The notes beneath the pieces were generated by a model. That model worked only from the letters and a program-made list of their open reading frames with translations, had not been told where the DNA came from and made no database searches. Positions 1-8,228 of a stretch of 18,176 nucleotides of DNA are shown piece by piece (the stretch's first letter is position 1; every line of letters starts with the position of its first letter). The stretch is from RGIG7213 sp045657205 (lineage in GTDB: Bacteria; Bacillota; Clostridia; Oscillospirales; CAG-272). The stretch is taken from positions 1-18,176 of the forward strand of contig JAZOSS010000079.1 of the NCBI GenBank assembly GCA_045657205.1, given 5' to 3'. The position numbers and the translations under genes were made by a program.

Positions 1-1398
1 ATTTCGTTTGATGATTCTTACTCCAATCCGTTTGACTATGCTAAAAAACTGTATCTTAACGGTGAGCTTGTGACAGAACTCGTCTTGCCTGCCGATATCA
101 CAACTGTAAACAGGTATGTTTTTTATGATATTGAATGTATAAAATTTCTTGTAATACCAGACGGGGTTGCTGTTATTCAATCAAATGCTTTTTACGGTTG
201 CAGCGGTATTGAAACGGTTACTTTTCCGAAAAGCCTTGTGAAGATAAATGAAAATGCTTTTTCGGACTGTTCATCAATTAAAAAAGTATATTATGCAGGA
301 AGTGAAAGCGAGTGGAATGAGATCGTTATAACAAGCGGAAACGGTTATCTGACAAATGCGGAGATCGTTTACGGTGTTATAACGGACGGCGGAAACAGCG
401 GAGGAAATGAAGATAACTCCCACGGTTCATGCATTGCATCAGGCACCCTCGGCACTGGTGAATGGGTGCTGTTTGAAGACGGTACCGTTATAATAAACGG
501 CACGGGCGCGCTTAAATTTACAGACATTCCGTTTTACAAACACAGAGATACTATAACAAGCGTTAAGATATCCGACGGTATAACCTCCATCCCCGAAGAT
601 ACGTTTTACAAATGCGACAAAATAAAAACCGTTATCATCCCTCAAAGCCTTACAAGCATAGGCGATTCCGCCTTCTGGCGCTGCACCTCCATTGAAGAAG
701 TGTATTACAAAGGAACGGAAGCTGAATGGGAAAGGATTACGATTTCCGAATACAACGACGACCTGACGAATGCCGTTATTACGTACAACTACTCCGAAAA
801 AACGGAAGTCGGCATAAAATTCCTTGCAAGACCGAAAAAGACTGTATACACCTACGGTGAATCACTTTCCCTTGACGGTGCCGTTGTTGTAAAAACGTAC
901 TCCGACGGCAGTTTTACGGAAATTGAAGATTACGAAGTGTCGGGATACGACAGTAATAAGTTCGGTACACAGTTCGTTGTGATAACACACGGCGATCACT
1001 CGTTTGAATACAAAGTAACGGTTGAGCCGAAGAAGGCGCAAACAGTTACAGCCCCTGTAGAAGCAGGCACGACGGTTGAAGAATTTTCATCCCCTTACAC
1101 CGCAATTTACGAAGTATTTGTATTTGATGCGGAGAGAAAAACTATCCTTGACAAAGACGATATTGTAAAAACAGGCTGTGTCGTTCAGTTTATACGCAAC
1201 GGCGAGGTCGTTGACAGCATAGCCATTGTTGTAGGCGGTGATATCACAGGCGACGGAATTATAAACGCAAAAGACCTTTTAAGGCTTAAAAAACAATTAA
1301 GCGAAGGCTGTATGATTGCCCGCAGCGAATATGCGGACATAAACCGTGACGGTGTTGTTACCGAAGCCGATATTGATGCACTTATGCAGATGATGTAA
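1..1398 (+). CDS. BspA-like leucine-rich-repeat surface protein with Ig-like and dockerin domains (5' truncated)
   Basis: The reading frame is open from base 1 with no start in the window, so this is the C-terminal 465 residues of a longer protein; the GTG at 70 is only an internal valine. Two BspA/LRR_5-type blocks are visible (about residues 1-125 and 140-262), each with repeats of the form aliphatic-P-x-x-aliphatic-x-x-I-x-x-x-A/T-F-x-x-C and each ending in a similar Y-Y-x-G-x-E-x-E-W segment. A Gly/Asn-rich linker separates them. A bacterial Ig-like (Big_3-like) domain follows at about 265-340. Residues 413-465 form a type I dockerin with two calcium-loop repeats starting GDITGDG and DINRDG. 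Dockerins bind cohesins, so the protein is probably exported and anchored to a cohesin-bearing scaffold or surface protein; the binding target of the LRR blocks is unknown. The signal peptide would lie outside the window. Family assignment is firm, role is inferred. Confidence 0.88.
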   Translation: MSFDDSYSNPFDYAKKLYLNGELVTELVLPADITTVNRYVFYDIECIKFLVIPDGVAVIQSNAFYGCSGIETVTFPKSLVKINENAFSDCSSIKKVYYAGSESEWNEIVITSGNGYLTNAEIVYGVITDGGNSGGNEDNSHGSCIASGTLGTGEWVLFEDGTVIINGTGALKFTDIPFYKHRDTITSVKISDGITSIPEDTFYKCDKIKTVIIPQSLTSIGDSAFWRCTSIEEVYYKGTEAEWERITISEYNDDLTNAVITYNYSEKTEVGIKFLARPKKTVYTYGESLSLDGAVVVKTYSDGSFTEIEDYEVSGYDSNKFGTQFVVITHGDHSFEYKVTVEPKKAQTVTAPVEAGTTVEEFSSPYTAIYEVFVFDAERKTILDKDDIVKTGCVVQFIRNGEVVDSIAIVVGGDITGDGIINAKDLLRLKKQLSEGCMIARSEYADINRDGVVTEADIDALMQMM

Positions 1399-1406
1399 AA
1401 TAAAAA

Positions 1407-1440
1407 GGCGGACTCAGATTACACTTTGAGTCCGTCTTTT
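1407..1440 (+). terminator. Rho-independent terminator of the LRR-dockerin gene
   Basis: A ten-pair stem (1407-1416 with 1427-1436, one G-T pair) with a ten-base loop is followed by TTTT. It starts 8 bases after the stop codon. The A-rich left flank would also give a U-run in the other direction, so it could be bidirectional. Confidence 0.85.
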
Positions 1441-1639
1441 CGTATAACAGCAACCGTGGATCTATTAATTTAATCATCCTTCATACATCTCATTCGTCAA
1501 TATTCTCCTATATAGAGAAATGTTTTTTCTGAAGAGAAGGCTATACCATTTTTGGTGGCAACAATCCGCCCTACTTAAAAACCAAGAAAAAGAGTTTTTC
1601 AAGCAGGTCCCCCCCTGCGGTTACAATGAAAATTCCATA
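1441..1639. other. Intergenic stretch with no recognised gene
   Basis: About 200 bases between two terminators. No ORF with a ribosome binding site and no recognisable RNA gene is seen. It contains a small GC hairpin (GCAGG at 1603-1607 with CCTGC at 1614-1618, spanning a run of seven C at 1609-1615) and a short segment at 1556-1573 (TGGCAACAATCCGCCCTA). A dispersed intergenic repeat is possible but cannot be tested with one copy. Confidence 0.5.
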
Positions 1640-1671
1640 AAAAAATCGGGTGCTTTGACACCCGATTTTTA
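1640..1671 (-). terminator. Terminator of the asd...ispH-S1 operon
   Basis: On the minus strand an eight-pair stem (1659-1666 with 1645-1652, ATCGGGTG/CACCCGAT) flanked by A-run and T-run lies just past the stop codon of the IspH-S1 fusion. It is also A/T-flanked on the plus strand and could stop converging transcripts. Confidence 0.87.
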
Positions 1672-1678
1672 TTACAGC

Positions 1679-3736
1679 TTATTCAGCGTCTGTCTGTCCT
1701 TCAATGGGAGCTTCGTCAGAGTAAACGAGAGTTTCTGCTTCTTCTTCAGCAGCAGGAGCTTCTTCTACTTCTTCAGCAGCGAGCAGTGCGCGGATAGAAA
1801 GGTTGATCTTCTGGTTTTCCATATCAATATCAACGATCTTTGCATCTACTTCGTCGCCTATTGCCAATACGTCAGCAGGCTTGTCTATCTTTCTGTCTGC
1901 GATCTGTGAAATGTGGATAAGTCCGTCAGCACCGGGAAGAACTTCAGCGAATGCACCGAAGGGCATAAGGCTTACGATCTTAACCTTCGCAACGTCGCCT
2001 ACGGAATACTTGTTTGTGAAGAGTGTCCAGGGGTTTGATTCCTCTGTCTTGTAGCCGAGAGAGATTCTTCTCTTTTCAGCGTCAAATTCCTTAACGAATA
2101 CTTCGATAGTCTGACCTACGGATACTACCTGAGCGGGGTTCTTGATTCTCTGCCATGAAAGCTCGGAAACATGAACCATACCGTCGATACCGCTGCCAAG
2201 ATCAACGAATGCGCCGTAAGATGTAAGGGACTTGATAGCACCTGTGTAATGCTTGCCAACTTCGATGTTAGCCCAGAAATCAGCCTCAGCCTTCTTTCTT
2301 TCCTCACGTGCAACAATGCGGGCGGATGCCTTTGCGCGGTGTCTCGCTTCGTCGATCTCGATGATCTTAACTCTGTCACGCTTGTTGTTGAGCGTTGTAA
2401 GATCGCCGTCACGGGGAACGAGTGTATGTGATGCGGGAACGAATACGCGTACGCCGTCGATGGACATTATAACGCCGCCTTTAACGACTTCAACGTATCT
2501 GCCTTCGAGGATCTCACCGCTTTCGTAAGCGGCAACGATTGATGACCACTTATTCTTTGCGTCGATCTTCTTTTTGGAAAGTGTTGCAACGCCGTCAACG
2601 TCGGACACGCGCATAGCGATCGCTTCTACCTGATCGCCTACTTTAAACATCTCGTCAAGCTTCAAACCGGGTTCGTCTGTGATATCATCATATGACAATA
2701 TACCTGTAACTTTTGCGCCCAAATCGACGTGTATCTCATTGTTCGACACAGCTATAACGGTACCGGTTACGACATCTCCTGTATTTAAAGTTTTGAAAGA
2801 TTCTTCAAGCATTTCGGCGAAGTTTTCGCCATTTTCAATTTTGAGTTCTGTACTCATTTTTCTCCATACCTCCTGTATTATGCTGTCCGGTGTGGAAGCA
2901 CCGGCAGTTATTCCTATATTATTATATTTAGAAATATCAATATCACCAAGCTGGCTTACACGTTCTATCATAACGGTATTGGGACATTTGCTCTTTGCAA
3001 TGCCGTACAGCTTGTTTGTGTTTGAACTGTCCTTGCCGCCGATGACTATCATCAGATCGACTTTGGAAGAAAGAGTTTCTGCCTCTTTCTGTCTATTTTC
3101 AGTTACAGAACATATTGTATCAAAAATTTTTGTATTTGTATAGACTTTTTTGAGTTTTTTTTGTGACTTTTTCCACTCGATCATATTTTGTGTGGTCTGA
3201 GATACAACAATTATACGTTTTTCCGAATCATTATATTCACAAACAATGTCATCCACATCATCTTCGGACAGTATCGTACGCACCTCTCCGTTTGAGTAAC
3301 TGCGTATTCCCTCAACTTCGGGATGCTTACTGTCACCGAATATGACCGTCAAAGTTTCCTTCGCTGAGTTTTCACCGACGATATTGTGTATCTTTTTAAC
3401 GTACGGGCAGGTACAATCGACCACGTGAAAAAACGGATTGTTTTTTTCAAGTGCAAGGAGTTTATCAGAAAGTTCCTTTACGACACCGTGCGTACGGATA
3501 ACAACGACGGCAGGTGATGATTCGTTTGCAAGAGAGGCAACACTGTCTATATCCTCATCAGAGATGATCTTTACTCCCTTTGCTTCAAGCTCTTCGGTTA
3601 CTATCGGATTGTGTATTATTTTCCCGAGTGTATATATATTTGAATTTTTTTCTTTTTCTATTATATCGTACACGGTACTTACCGCACGCTGTACACCGAA
3701 GCAAAACCCTGCGTACTTAGCAATAACAACACCCAT
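1679..3736 (-). CDS. ispH: 4-hydroxy-3-methylbut-2-enyl diphosphate reductase fused to four S1 RNA-binding domains
   Basis: A 685-residue bifunctional protein. Residues 1-295 are IspH (LytB), the [4Fe-4S] enzyme that makes IPP and DMAPP in the last step of the MEP isoprenoid pathway. The three cluster cysteines are visible: C12 (FCFGV), C110 (DCTCP) and C209 (DTICSVT). H42, H83 and H138 (KHPEVEG), the TQTT-like SQTTQ, GGKDSSNT and GITAGASTP motifs are also present. After a linker come four S1 domains at about 317-389, 404-473, 491-562 and 577-649, the last two most canonical (YGAFVDL..GxxGMVHVSE), then an acidic Glu/Ala-rich tail. Domain number fits a Gram-positive-type RpsA. The ATG overlaps the plsC stop (TAATG) and has a strong GGAGG seven bases upstream. 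Such fusions are known from Clostridia; whether the S1 part works on the ribosome is inference. Confidence 0.95.
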   Translation of the reverse strand: MGVVIAKYAGFCFGVQRAVSTVYDIIEKEKNSNIYTLGKIIHNPIVTEELEAKGVKIISDEDIDSVASLANESSPAVVVIRTHGVVKELSDKLLALEKNNPFFHVVDCTCPYVKKIHNIVGENSAKETLTVIFGDSKHPEVEGIRSYSNGEVRTILSEDDVDDIVCEYNDSEKRIIVVSQTTQNMIEWKKSQKKLKKVYTNTKIFDTICSVTENRQKEAETLSSKVDLMIVIGGKDSSNTNKLYGIAKSKCPNTVMIERVSQLGDIDISKYNNIGITAGASTPDSIIQEVWRKMSTELKIENGENFAEMLEESFKTLNTGDVVTGTVIAVSNNEIHVDLGAKVTGILSYDDITDEPGLKLDEMFKVGDQVEAIAMRVSDVDGVATLSKKKIDAKNKWSSIVAAYESGEILEGRYVEVVKGGVIMSIDGVRVFVPASHTLVPRDGDLTTLNNKRDRVKIIEIDEARHRAKASARIVAREERKKAEADFWANIEVGKHYTGAIKSLTSYGAFVDLGSGIDGMVHVSELSWQRIKNPAQVVSVGQTIEVFVKEFDAEKRRISLGYKTEESNPWTLFTNKYSVGDVAKVKIVSLMPFGAFAEVLPGADGLIHISQIADRKIDKPADVLAIGDEVDAKIVDIDMENQKINLSIRALLAAEEVEEAPAAEEEAETLVYSDEAPIEGQTDAE

Positions 3737-4350
3737 TATTTTTCCTCCGATGAAGTACTTTCAAGAGAACATACAGCATCAAAAATAAGCTTTGCGGCAT
3801 TTTCGTACTCTTTCATCGTTTCTTCATTGAATGAAAAATCTTCGTTTTCGATAGGCTTACCGATTATGACGTACGTTTTTTTGAAAAAACCTGCTTTATT
3901 TTTCGGTGTTTTTATATACACGGGTATTACACGGCAATGGGATCTGCCTGCTATAAGTCCGACACCCATCTTAACATCGGTACTTCTCGGATCAACCTTC
4001 GGGCATCTCGTTCCCTGTGGAAATATTCCGACATATTCTCCGTTTTCAAGAAGTTTTTGAGCCAATCTCAAGGATGCGGCATCAGCTCCGCCTCTTTTAA
4101 CGGGAAACGCTCCGAACGCCTTAATAATTGATGAGAGCACAGGAACTTTGAAAAGTTCAGCCTTACCCATAAACTTTATAGGTTTTTTGAGTGTTGCTGC
4201 AAGTATTATGGGATCACATAAAGACGTGTGGTTGGCACATATAAGTCCGCCGTCTTCGGGAATATTTTCAATTCCCTGCACACCTCTTACACCAAGCAAA
4301 AGCCTGATCACAGGTCCGAGTACCTTTATGGCTCCTGTATAAAAGCTCAT
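3736..4350 (-). CDS. plsC: 1-acyl-sn-glycerol-3-phosphate acyltransferase (PlsC family)
   Basis: A 204-residue PlsC/LPLAT-family acyltransferase that adds the second acyl chain to lysophosphatidic acid, giving phosphatidic acid for membrane lipids. Motif I NHTSLCD (H41, D46) is intact. The usual FPEGTR box is FPQGTR (110-115), with Gln replacing the common Glu. The VKRGG segment (84-88) and VIPVYI (131-136) match motifs II and IV. A hydrophobic N-terminus (about 7-20) suggests membrane association. Length is typical of compact Firmicute PlsC. The start overlaps the cmk stop (ATGA) and the stop overlaps the ispH start (TAATG), so it sits in a translationally coupled chain. The cmk-plsC-ispH-S1 order is a familiar clostridial cluster, which supports the call. 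Confidence 0.93.
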   Translation of the reverse strand: MSFYTGAIKVLGPVIRLLLGVRGVQGIENIPEDGGLICANHTSLCDPIILAATLKKPIKFMGKAELFKVPVLSSIIKAFGAFPVKRGGADAASLRLAQKLLENGEYVGIFPQGTRCPKVDPRSTDVKMGVGLIAGRSHCRVIPVYIKTPKNKAGFFKKTYVIIGKPIENEDFSFNEETMKEYENAAKLIFDAVCSLESTSSEEK

Positions 4351-5018
4351 AATCCGAACCTCTTTTTGGCAAGATCTGCCACGTACTGTATACTTTCTTC
4401 AAGTCCGTATTCTGTGTTATCGAAAAGTATCGCATCCTCTGCCGCAACGGCGGGTGCTATTTTGCGGTTTTTATCGTTGTCGTCACGCTTTGTCATAAGC
4501 GAAAGAACTTCCTCGTACGTTACATTTTCGCCCTTTTCGATAAGCTCTTTATATCTTCTTTTTGCACGCGCTTCGTTATTTGCAACCATAAATATTTTAA
4601 GTCCGGCGTCGGGTAATATCACCGTGCCGATATCTCTGCCATCCATTACGACGTCGTTGTTTTTTGCTATATCACGCTGTGTATCAAGAAGAAAGCTGCG
4701 TACTTTACCGATAGACGAAACACGTGATGCGTACATAGATACCGTATCCGTTCTTATATCGGAATCCACTTGTTTGCCGTTGAGATATATATGCTGCACA
4801 CCGTTTTTGAATTCAAGACCGATTTTTACATTTTCAAGAGCACCTACAACAGCTTCTTCGTCATCGGGGGATATGCCGTTTTCGTACATATAAAGTCCAA
4901 CGGCACGGTACATTGCACCCGTATCAACGTGTATGATGCCCAATGACTTTGCAAGTCCTTTGGCAACCGTGCTCTTACCTGCTCCCGAAGGGCCGTCTAT
5001 TGCTATATTTATACGCAT
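4347..5018 (-). CDS. cmk: Cytidylate kinase
   Basis: A 223-residue CMP/dCMP kinase that phosphorylates CMP and dCMP with ATP in pyrimidine salvage and CTP supply. Seen directly: Walker A GPSGAGKS (9-16), the VDTGAMYRAVG substrate segment (31-41), DGRDIGTVILPDA (126-138) and the Arg-rich lid ARAKRRYKEL (150-159). Length matches the family (about 220-230). An in-frame ATG six codons earlier (5036) exists, but I prefer the start at 5018. It lies one base after the stop of the upstream flavoprotein gene, has a GTGAG-like site at about 8 bases, and gives the standard M-x-I-x-I-A-I-D-G N-terminus. The stop overlaps the plsC start. Confidence 0.95.
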   Translation of the reverse strand: MRINIAIDGPSGAGKSTVAKGLAKSLGIIHVDTGAMYRAVGLYMYENGISPDDEEAVVGALENVKIGLEFKNGVQHIYLNGKQVDSDIRTDTVSMYASRVSSIGKVRSFLLDTQRDIAKNNDVVMDGRDIGTVILPDAGLKIFMVANNEARAKRRYKELIEKGENVTYEEVLSLMTKRDDNDKNRKIAPAVAAEDAILFDNTEYGLEESIQYVADLAKKRFGL

Positions 5019-5019
5019 T

Positions 5020-6279
5020 TTATATCTCACTTTCATTTATCAAAGCATTTGCCGCCGCATATGCGGTACTGAATGCAATTTGTAAATTAAATCCGCCTGT
5101 GTAGGCATCGCAGTCGATAACTTCACCTGCAAAATACAAACCGTTTACAAGCTTTGACTGCATTGTTTTTTGGTTTATTTCTTTGATATTTATACCGCCG
5201 GAGGTAATTATCGCCTCGTTTATAACAGAAAAGCCATCAACGGTCAAGGGAAAATTCTTTAACAGCTCAAGCAAATTACGTCTTTCTTTTTTTGTTATCT
5301 CGTTTACCTTTTTATAAGGGTCTATTCCGGACAAGCGTACCATAACGGGTATGAGCTTTTGCGGAAGCAGGGCGCCGAGAGAATTTGAAAAATTACGGTT
5401 TATGTTTTTGGAAAAATCCGAAAGAAGCCGTCTGTCAAGCTCTGCTTCGTCAAGTGCAGGCTTAAGGTCGATAAAAAGCTTGTATCTTCCATTTTGCATA
5501 GGCTTCAGTGTTGCCGATGCACTTAATATGACAGGACCGCTTACACCGAAATGTGTAAAAAGCATTTCACCGAAATCACGGTACACGGTCTTATTTATGT
5601 TCGTATCGACAAACTTCACTTCGATGTTTTTAAGCGAAAGTCCCATAAGCTCACCGCAGTATTTTTCACTGCAGACGAGCGGAACGAGCGACGGGGTGGG
5701 AGATACCACCGTGTGTCCGAAGGCTTCTGAAAAAACATATCCGTCACCGGTCGAACCAGTTGCTTTGTAGGAAACGCCGCCTGTTGCTATTATGACTCTG
5801 TCATATTGCTTTTTCGTACTTCCGTAAACGGTAAATGCACCGTTTTCGTATCCGATCTTTTTAACTTTATCGGTTATAAGCACCGCACCGTTTTTACGGC
5901 AATACGTAACGAGTGCATCTGCAATATCGTGCGCTCTGTCGGATACGGGAAAAACGCGGTTGCCGCGTTCGGTTTTGAGCGGTACGCCGCATCCTTCAAA
6001 AAAAGCCATAGTATCGGAAGGATCAAACATCGAGTAGCACGAATAGAGAAATTTCGGATTAGTCGGAACGTTTGCAAAAAACTCCTCTTTCGTACAGTTG
6101 TTTGTGACGTTACATCTTCCTTTACCGGTTATGCGAAGCTTTCTGCCGAAAACCTCGTTTTTGTCATATATATCAACGGCAAGACCGCCTTCGGCACACA
6201 TACCTCCGGCGAAAAGTCCTGCCGCACCGCCGCCGATCACGGCGACTTTTTTACAAGCGTTACTTGCCTGCTTTGTCAT
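5020..6279 (-). CDS. YhiN/BaiN-family NAD(P)/FAD-dependent oxidoreductase (HI0933-like flavoprotein)
   Basis: A 419-residue flavoprotein of the HI0933/YhiN family. An N-terminal Rossmann FAD-binding motif (VAVIGGGAAG, 12-21) is followed by the family signature GRKLRITGKGRCNVTN (45-60). A C-terminal FAD-contacting stretch runs from GLYFAGEVIDCDAYTGGFN to the end. BaiN from a bile-acid-converting Clostridium belongs to this family, but most members have no proven substrate and nothing here shows a bile-acid role. The start is uncertain: the frame extends to a TTG at 6309, while the ATG at 6279 overlaps the end of the regulator gene by only 20 bases and gives the usual short N-terminus. No strong ribosome binding site precedes either, so coupling to the upstream gene is likely. 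It commonly sits beside cmk in clostridial genomes. Confidence 0.9.
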   Translation of the reverse strand: MTKQASNACKKVAVIGGGAAGLFAGGMCAEGGLAVDIYDKNEVFGRKLRITGKGRCNVTNNCTKEEFFANVPTNPKFLYSCYSMFDPSDTMAFFEGCGVPLKTERGNRVFPVSDRAHDIADALVTYCRKNGAVLITDKVKKIGYENGAFTVYGSTKKQYDRVIIATGGVSYKATGSTGDGYVFSEAFGHTVVSPTPSLVPLVCSEKYCGELMGLSLKNIEVKFVDTNINKTVYRDFGEMLFTHFGVSGPVILSASATLKPMQNGRYKLFIDLKPALDEAELDRRLLSDFSKNINRNFSNSLGALLPQKLIPVMVRLSGIDPYKKVNEITKKERRNLLELLKNFPLTVDGFSVINEAIITSGGINIKEINQKTMQSKLVNGLYFAGEVIDCDAYTGGFNLQIAFSTAYAAANALINESEI

Positions 6280-7117
6280 AAACGTCGTACTTATCCCAGA
6301 TATCTTCAAGCTCGTTGAAGGTATCCATAAGTTCCTTTTCTTTTTTCTTACCTATCGCAACAGTCATTGCATTGATGATACTGAGAGGAGCAACGAGTGA
6401 ATCGACAAACGATACCATATCGCTTCTTGCAACGAGTACGCAGTCTGACTTTTCCGCGATCGGAGAGTCAACAGAGTCTGTAAGAGCTATAGTTTTAGCT
6501 CCTCTTGATTTTGCAAATTCCATTGCATTTATGACTCTCTTGGAATATCTCGGGAACGTTATACCGATTATAACGTCATCAGGTCCTATTCTGAAAAGCT
6601 GTTCGAATATTTCGGATCTGCTCGTCGTGCTGACAAGCTTTACGTCATCGAACATCATTGTGAAATAGAAGTTCATAAACTGCGCCAAAGAAGCCGAGGA
6701 ACGCACACCCATTATAAATATCTTGCGGGCTGAAACAACCGTATCAACTGCTTTATCAAAAGCCGCTTTATCAATACTTTCAAGAGTTATCTTTAATTTT
6801 TCAACGTCAAAGTTTACGACTTTTTCAAGTATCTCGCCTTCGCCTATTCTGTCGTTTGCTATCTCGATACGCTGAAGGGTCGTAAGACGTGCACGTATAA
6901 GCTCTCTTAACGATTTCTGAAGATCCGGATAACCGTCGAAGCCAAGCTCTATGGCAAAGCGCACGACGGTCGATTCGGACACGTTTACCTCGGAACCGAG
7001 CTTGAGTGCTGTCATATACGCCGCTTTCTCGTAGTGAGCGAGCATATAGTTTGCAATGGCACGCTGTCCCTTGGAAAACTTATCCATCGAGCTTTCTATT
7101 CTCTTTAAAATATCCAT
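6260..7117 (-). CDS. MurR/RpiR family transcriptional regulator (HTH plus SIS domain)
   Basis: A 285-residue regulator. Residues 1-77 are the RpiR-type helix-turn-helix domain: M-x-A-L-K-L-G-S-E-V-N-V-S-E-S-T-V-V-R-F is the HTH core, followed by the characteristic LGFDGYPDLQKSLRE. Residues about 119-245 are a SIS (phosphosugar isomerase) domain, with IFIMGVRSSA as the phosphosugar-binding loop, then DDVIIGITF and AKTIALTD. RpiR proteins sense phosphosugars such as N-acetylmuramic acid 6-phosphate; the ligand here is unknown. It lies 13 bases after asd, with its ribosome binding site (AGGAAAG) beside the asd stop, and overlaps the flavoprotein gene downstream. No sugar-catabolic gene is nearby, so it may be a global or self-regulating factor. 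Family call firm, target inferred. Confidence 0.93.
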   Translation of the reverse strand: MDILKRIESSMDKFSKGQRAIANYMLAHYEKAAYMTALKLGSEVNVSESTVVRFAIELGFDGYPDLQKSLRELIRARLTTLQRIEIANDRIGEGEILEKVVNFDVEKLKITLESIDKAAFDKAVDTVVSARKIFIMGVRSSASLAQFMNFYFTMMFDDVKLVSTTSRSEIFEQLFRIGPDDVIIGITFPRYSKRVINAMEFAKSRGAKTIALTDSVDSPIAEKSDCVLVARSDMVSFVDSLVAPLSIINAMTVAIGKKKEKELMDTFNELEDIWDKYDVYDKAGK

Positions 7118-7130
7118 CTATGCTTTCCTA

Positions 7131-8207
7131 TTAATAAATGAATCCTTCAGCAGCCAAAAGCTCTGCAATAAGAACCGCACCGCCCGCTGCACCTCTGAGC
7201 GTGTTGTGTGAAAGACCTACGAACTTATAGTCGTAAACTGTATCTTCGCGGAGTCTTCCCGCAGATATACCCATGCCACCGTAAATATCTCTGTCAAGCT
7301 TTGTCTGAGGGCGGTTATCCTCTTCAAAATACGTGATAAACTGCTCGGGAGCGGAAGGCAATTTAAGCTCTTGGGGTTTGCCCGAATACTCAGCCCACGC
7401 CTTAAGGATCTCTTCTTTGGAGGGCTTTTCTTCAAAGCTTATAAATACAGCCGCCATATGTCCGTCGGACACGGGAACTCTTATACACTGTGTTGTAATT
7501 GTGGGAGTGGATGCAGGAACGATTTTTCCGTCTTCTACCTTACCCCATACGCGGAGAGGTTCTTTTTCGCTCTTTTCTTCTTCGCCGCCAATGTAAGGAA
7601 TGACGTTATCAATCATTTCGGGCCACTGAACGAACGTCTTACCTGCACCCGATATTGCCTGATACGTGGTTGCAACAACGGTTGTGGGACGGAACTTCAA
7701 AAGGGGTGTTATAAGCGGAACGTACGACTGGATAGAACAGTTGGGCTTTACAGCGATAAAGCCTTTCTTTGTTCCGAGGCGTTCCTTCTGGTACTTGATA
7801 ACTTCCGTATGAGAATCGTTTATTTCGGGGATCATCATAGGAACGTCTTCCGTCCAGCGGTTTGCTGAGTTATTGGAAACGACTACAACTTCAGCTTTTG
7901 CATATTTTTCTTCAAGAGCTTTGATCTCTTCCTTTTTCATATCGACAGCACAGAAAACGAAATCGACCATAGACGCTACCTTTTCAACGTCTGCCGCATC
8001 GTATACTGTCATCTGCTTTGCGTATTCGGGAATATCACATGAAAGCTTCCATCTTCCCTCAACTGCCTTTTCGTAAGGAACACCTGCACTTCTTGCACTT
8101 GCCGCAAGAGCGCACACTTCAAACATCGGGTGGTTGTCGAGGAGCTGAATAAATCTCTGCCCTACCATTCCCGTAGCACCGATTATACCTGCTTTGATTT
8201 TTGCCAT
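7131..8207 (-). CDS. asd: Aspartate-semialdehyde dehydrogenase (archaeal/fungal-type subfamily)
   Basis: A 358-residue enzyme that reduces aspartyl phosphate to aspartate semialdehyde with NADPH, the branch point to diaminopimelate/lysine, threonine and methionine. Seen: the NADP-binding loop GIIGATGMVGQRF (7-19), SNNSANRW (111-118), the catalytic cysteine C157 in KPNCSIQSYV, ISGAGKTF (185-192) and the catalytic histidine H250 in RVPVSDGH. The KPNCSIQ and RVPVSDGH contexts and the length point to the archaeal/fungal-like subfamily rather than the E. coli type, as is common in Clostridia. It is the first gene of the operon. Its mRNA has an approximately 110-base leader with inverted repeats, and AGAAAGG about 14 bases before the ATG is the only visible ribosome binding site. 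The C-terminal GAAGGAVLIAELL is normal, so the gene looks intact. Confidence 0.95.
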   Translation of the reverse strand: MAKIKAGIIGATGMVGQRFIQLLDNHPMFEVCALAASARSAGVPYEKAVEGRWKLSCDIPEYAKQMTVYDAADVEKVASMVDFVFCAVDMKKEEIKALEEKYAKAEVVVVSNNSANRWTEDVPMMIPEINDSHTEVIKYQKERLGTKKGFIAVKPNCSIQSYVPLITPLLKFRPTTVVATTYQAISGAGKTFVQWPEMIDNVIPYIGGEEEKSEKEPLRVWGKVEDGKIVPASTPTITTQCIRVPVSDGHMAAVFISFEEKPSKEEILKAWAEYSGKPQELKLPSAPEQFITYFEEDNRPQTKLDRDIYGGMGISAGRLREDTVYDYKFVGLSHNTLRGAAGGAVLIAELLAAEGFIY

Positions 8208-8228
8208 AGTATATTACCAAACCTTTCT

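Noticed and set aside
1520..1909. Plus-strand ORF of 129 codons crossing the operon terminator
   Set aside because: It runs through the terminator hairpin into the antisense of the S1 coding region, has no ribosome binding site, and its Phe/Ser-rich composition is what antisense of an acidic tail gives.
2125..2528. Several ORFs on both strands inside the S1 domains
   Set aside because: All overlap a well-conserved coding gene in other frames and lack ribosome binding sites or family resemblance.
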